Shown: one piece after another, positions 61,091 to 64,000 of the stretch
Numbering within the stretch: position 1 is the stretch's first letter
Layout of the letters: every line of letters starts with the position of its first letter
From: Amoeboaphelidium protococcarum
Taxonomy: Eukaryota > Aphelidiomycota > Aphelidea
Length of the DNA stretch: 64,000 nt
NCBI GenBank assembly: GCA_023515745.1
Contig: JALECJ010000255.1
Coordinates: forward strand, 72,001 to 136,000
Direction: 5' to 3'
Notes under the pieces: model-generated
The model's input: only the letters and a program-made list of their open reading frames with translations
Databases searched by the model: none
Told to the model about the DNA's origin: nothing
Translations under genes and position numbers: made by a program

Positions 61091-62737
61091 ATGGTTACTG
61101 TATCTACAATTTTAGCTGGATTTTGCGCTCTAGGTGTTGCCCATGCAGCAGTCACTTTGCAGTGGTTGTCTGGCGACTCTCATATTGCAGCTGAGAACAC
61201 TGATTCGTTTTAGATTGTCAAAGCGTTATAATAGAGCGGTGATCATTAGTTGTAGTTCATTCATAAAGAATCTACGAATAGTACAGTGTCTGCGTATGTG
61301 GCGCTTGGTTCCTAGTTAGATTAAGAGTAACAATCTGTAATGCAGCTGCTGTAATTTGGAATTCCGGTCATGTTAGTGGATGTCAGTAGTGAATAGAGAA
61401 AATAGTTATTGTCTGAGGCCAAGTTTCCATTCATGAAGGATACGAGTGATGGTAGTGCTCTTCTCTTAATTGATACTTTCCAGGATGTCCATGATGCTGT
61501 ACATTATCGTGTCTTTGATTTGCCTGCTGGTAAGGATGGGAATATTGTTCACTCTGCCTACTCTGGTCTTGATTACTCGCGGGCATCGAGCGACTAGGCT
61601 GTAACTGATGCTAAGGTGTTCAGTTTTACTTCTGGTGGTGACAGTAATAACAACAATAGCTCTTAGTTGCTATCTCAAATCGCACAAGACATGCATGACT
61701 ATTTACGTAACTGTGCCGGAGATTTTGATCAAGTCACCTGTTGGAATTACGTCCAAGGATAGATTTCCACTGATGCGTAATTCAAGATCCAAGATGGTAT
61801 GGATCAAGTTTAAAATACTGGTTCTATGGTTCCTGTGGATGAGGGTGCTGTATGGCGATAGCTAATTGAGACCACTTATAAGAGTTGGGTCGTGTCATGG
61901 AGTGATCCGTTTCCGTTCAAGGATGATCAAGTGATAACTCATCGGCTCAATACTTATTGGTATCTGTATATGCAAGCACCACCATTCCAGTAGTTGTACT
62001 ATGCATTTGTACTGGTGGATGGTCTTCATAACCCGAATACTCAGATGGTTCATCCTGATGGAGTGGGTATTTACATGTCAAATGTTGAGATTGGAGTACA
62101 TGCAGAGCGTGAAGACGGTGTTCAAGATCCGGATAATGTATTTTGGTTGAAAAGTTCTCCTCCGACACAGAACACCAAGCATGAAGTTGGCCGCAGTTGG
62201 TCTTCCACTGATAGTTTTCAGATGAGTATGAACCTGGGGTTCAAAGGTGAGCAAGTGGAAGGTGGACTGAACTTTAATTACACCAAGTCGTTCACTGCTT
62301 CCTACAGTGAGAGCCGTGAAATTACCGACTGGAGTGTTATTGAGAACACCGATCCAGTGTAGAGTCGTGGCCTGTGGCGTTATTCTTAGAGCTGGCCTGT
62401 TGATATGATGCACAACATGGTGGACAATTTCCCTAAGCGTTGGCCCGAGTATTACGAGTAAGCTTGGAATCCGTGCCGGTGCAAAACTGTTCCCAACTTG
62501 TCTTAATTTGCTCTAGCCACCCACAACTCGATGGTTTGGGGTATAAAGCAAAAGTTGTTGAGTGAAGACAAACGTCGCTTGCCTCTAAGATTTAAGCTCA
62601 GTCTTAAACCGAAAGCATCTGCGCACACTTGTGAAGTGTATGACGGACATCACAAGATGGCTCAATGGAGGATTGAATTCAACAATATGGAATGGATCGT
62701 GAATGTGGCCGATCTTAATAATATCAAGTGGAGTTGA
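61091..62737 (+). CDS. Secreted protein resembling leukocidin/haemolysin-type pore formers
   Basis: A single frame of 548 residues. Signal peptide VTVSTILAGFCALGVAHA. The N-terminal 250 residues (with VMLVDVSS and SALLLID) are not recognised. The C-terminal 300 residues are beta-rich and aromatic. Alternating Ser/Thr/Tyr strands (RSWSSTDSFQMSMNLG, NFNYTKSFTASYSESRE) followed by DWSVIEN resemble the stem and rim of beta-barrel pore-forming leukocidin-family proteins. Two close cysteines (NPCRCK) lie in the C-terminal part. It could lyse host or prey membranes, or be an unrelated beta-sandwich protein; a structure search is needed to decide. No cytotoxic activity can be inferred from sequence alone. 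Confidence 0.5.
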
Positions 62738-62840
62738 ACTTGGAACGTGTTTTGAGATATCTTACGTTATAGTGGGAGAAACCATAAGTGGTAATGTCAC
62801 ATCTGATTTAATACAATATTGGTAATGTATGTTTTACTAT

Positions 62841-63821
62841 TCACTATTTACGTTACTGTCGTTGAGTGAGGCCACATAAGAAAGCGTGTACCATAATGGC
62901 CAACAGCCTGCCAGTGCGGTACTCTTCAATAGTTGGATTATACTCTGAAAAGTCAATTAGTCTAACGCGACCGTCTCCACCAGCCAGCTTGCACATCATT
63001 ATAGCCTCTTCAGCAGATAGGCCATCTGGTGACGAACAACTCACTCCAGGACAATCTGAAGCTCTAATAGAATCAATATCAAACGATACAAATATACTGG
63101 TAGCTTCATTCCCAACCACCGCTGACAGCCAATTACGGTCCATTTCAGAATTCGATAATGACTATTTCACTGCAGGTAGAAACATTACCTAATTACCAGA
63201 TTATTTAATATATTCAACGTGACGTGAAGCACATTGTGGACCTTGTGCTGCATACACACAATACTTGCCATTCAACTGCTTGGAGAAGCGATCATCTTCA
63301 ATCAGTAGGCGAAATGGAGATCCAGAGTGTACTTGGCCATTCTTCAAAGGTCTCACGTCCAAGTGAGCATCGACATTGATTACATGCAATTTTTACTCGG
63401 CTTATCGCTGAGTATTATCAACCATACTCTTACATTCTAATAAATGTTAAATTAAAGCAGATGCATTCGGATAAGATTGATCGTTACCACCGCCAATTAT
63501 AATGGGAATACCGCCAATTTACAAAGCTCGATGCACCAACTATGTCAGTCTGAGGTGAGCTTATTCTAGCGGTAATGAGGGATCAACATCACCGAAATCA
63601 ACAATTTTCAGTTAACTCAGATCCACGCCACTCTCAGTGTCTGATGAACATAATCTATAGAACAACTTCCGGAAGCTAGCTGGTCCATCCTTGGCTCCGA
63701 CACGCCCACCATTTCGCCTAACACCTTCATCATGAGGGAAGCCAATTATTACCACATTCGCTTCAACAGACTTTCGTTCATGATCGTTCACAATGATATC
63801 CGCAATTCTAGGATCTTCCAT
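62841..63821 (-). CDS. Arginase/agmatinase-family ureohydrolase (formiminoglutamase-like)
   Basis: A single frame of 326 residues, starting at the ATG of MEDPRIADIIV. The family blocks are present in order: GFPHDEGVRRNGGRVGA, IIIGGGNDQSYPN, NVDAHLDVRPL with VHSGSPFR, FVSFDIDSIRASDCPG, and DFSEYNP near the end. The manganese ligands DAHLD and SFDID are kept, but the first block reads GGGND where arginases have GGGHD, so one metal ligand is Asn. GFPHDEGVRRNGGR and HSGSPFR point to formiminoglutamase-like members and not to arginase. It is convergent with the pore-former-like gene. Confidence 0.85.
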
Positions 63822-63963
63822 TAATAATAAATTGACACAAAATATTAAATCTTTGTATTTATTCAAGTCTTGTAATAAACAGTGTTGTTTCGAAAAGAGA
63901 ATCTTCAGTCGACTGTGTTGTGACTTTACACTTCAGGTTAGACGCGCCACTCCACAAGCAAGC

Positions 63964-64000
63964 ATGTCAGAATGTGGTGATATTAAACTGGTGATTTCAA
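63964..64000 (+). CDS. Possible start of a plus-strand gene, cut by the window end
   Basis: ATG at 63964 opens a frame MSECGDIKLVIS without stop to the window edge, divergent from the ureohydrolase gene with a 140-bp spacer, as expected in this compact genome. Too short to identify. Confidence 0.3.
   Translation, partial: MSECGDIKLVIS

Overview
This window is nuclear DNA from a gene-dense microbial eukaryote that reads UAA and UAG as glutamine and stops at UGA. With the standard code almost every gene is broken. With UAR=Gln, long conserved proteins appear (Rab21, Rab32, Ded1/DDX3, RACK1, UMP-CMP kinase, NOP16, CCDC47, PIG-H, a Chk2-type kinase), and in-frame TAA/TAG falls where glutamine is expected, for example the Q of the Rab G3 box and the SQ/TQ cluster of the Chk2-like protein. 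Introns are short (54-77 nt), apart from a 227-nt intron in RACK1, and nearly all end in GTAG. UAR=Gln codes occur in ciliates, diplomonads, oxymonads, some ulvophyte algae and, as I recall, the aphelid Amoeboaphelidium. The gene set (Chk2 with SQ/TQ-FHA-kinase order, anillin-like PH protein, GH47 mannosidase, a U24-like snoRNA in the RACK1 intron as in yeast ASC1) points me to an early opisthokont such as an aphelid. That placement is inference.

Layout: 1-3.4 kb holds a secreted PI-PLC-like protein and two convergent Rab GTPases. 3.8-7.3 kb is the first of five paralogous surface proteins (RK1). 7.7-18.1 kb is mostly housekeeping (unknown protein, DED1/DDX3, GH47 mannosidase, RACK1 with intronic snoRNA, 3CxxC zinc finger, PA-TM-RING ligase). 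18.2-31.2 kb is an accessory block: RK2 and RK3 in tandem, a 3.5-kb region with decayed gag/protease remnants and a pair of direct repeats, and RL4, a paralogue without a kinase. 31.6-51.8 kb holds a small secreted GPI-like protein, UMP-CMP kinase, a secreted Cys protein, an anillin-like PH protein, a different receptor kinase, a mucin-like membrane protein, DDX21-like helicase divergent with NOP16, a universal stress protein, CCDC47, an eight-EF-hand coiled-coil protein and two unknown small genes. 52-55.8 kb carries a pseudogene of the small GPI-like protein followed by RK5. 56-64 kb holds a CAP protein, PIG-H, a Rieske protein, the Chk2-like kinase, a secreted pore-forming-toxin-like protein and an arginase-family enzyme.

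The most unusual system is the receptor family RK1, RK2, RK3, RL4 and RK5. Each has a signal peptide, a constant ectodomain of about 500 residues built of SBBP/beta-propeller-like repeats, a Thr stalk encoded by an ACN microsatellite of variable length, one membrane helix and, except in RL4, a kinase with HND in place of HRD. A CTA(A/T)4TAG site of the MADS-box Rlm1/MEF2 type lies 130-190 bp upstream of all five starts. Three of the five have, just upstream, an intact, frameshifted or residual copy of one small secreted protein gene, which suggests an ancestral two-gene unit that has been duplicated and is decaying.
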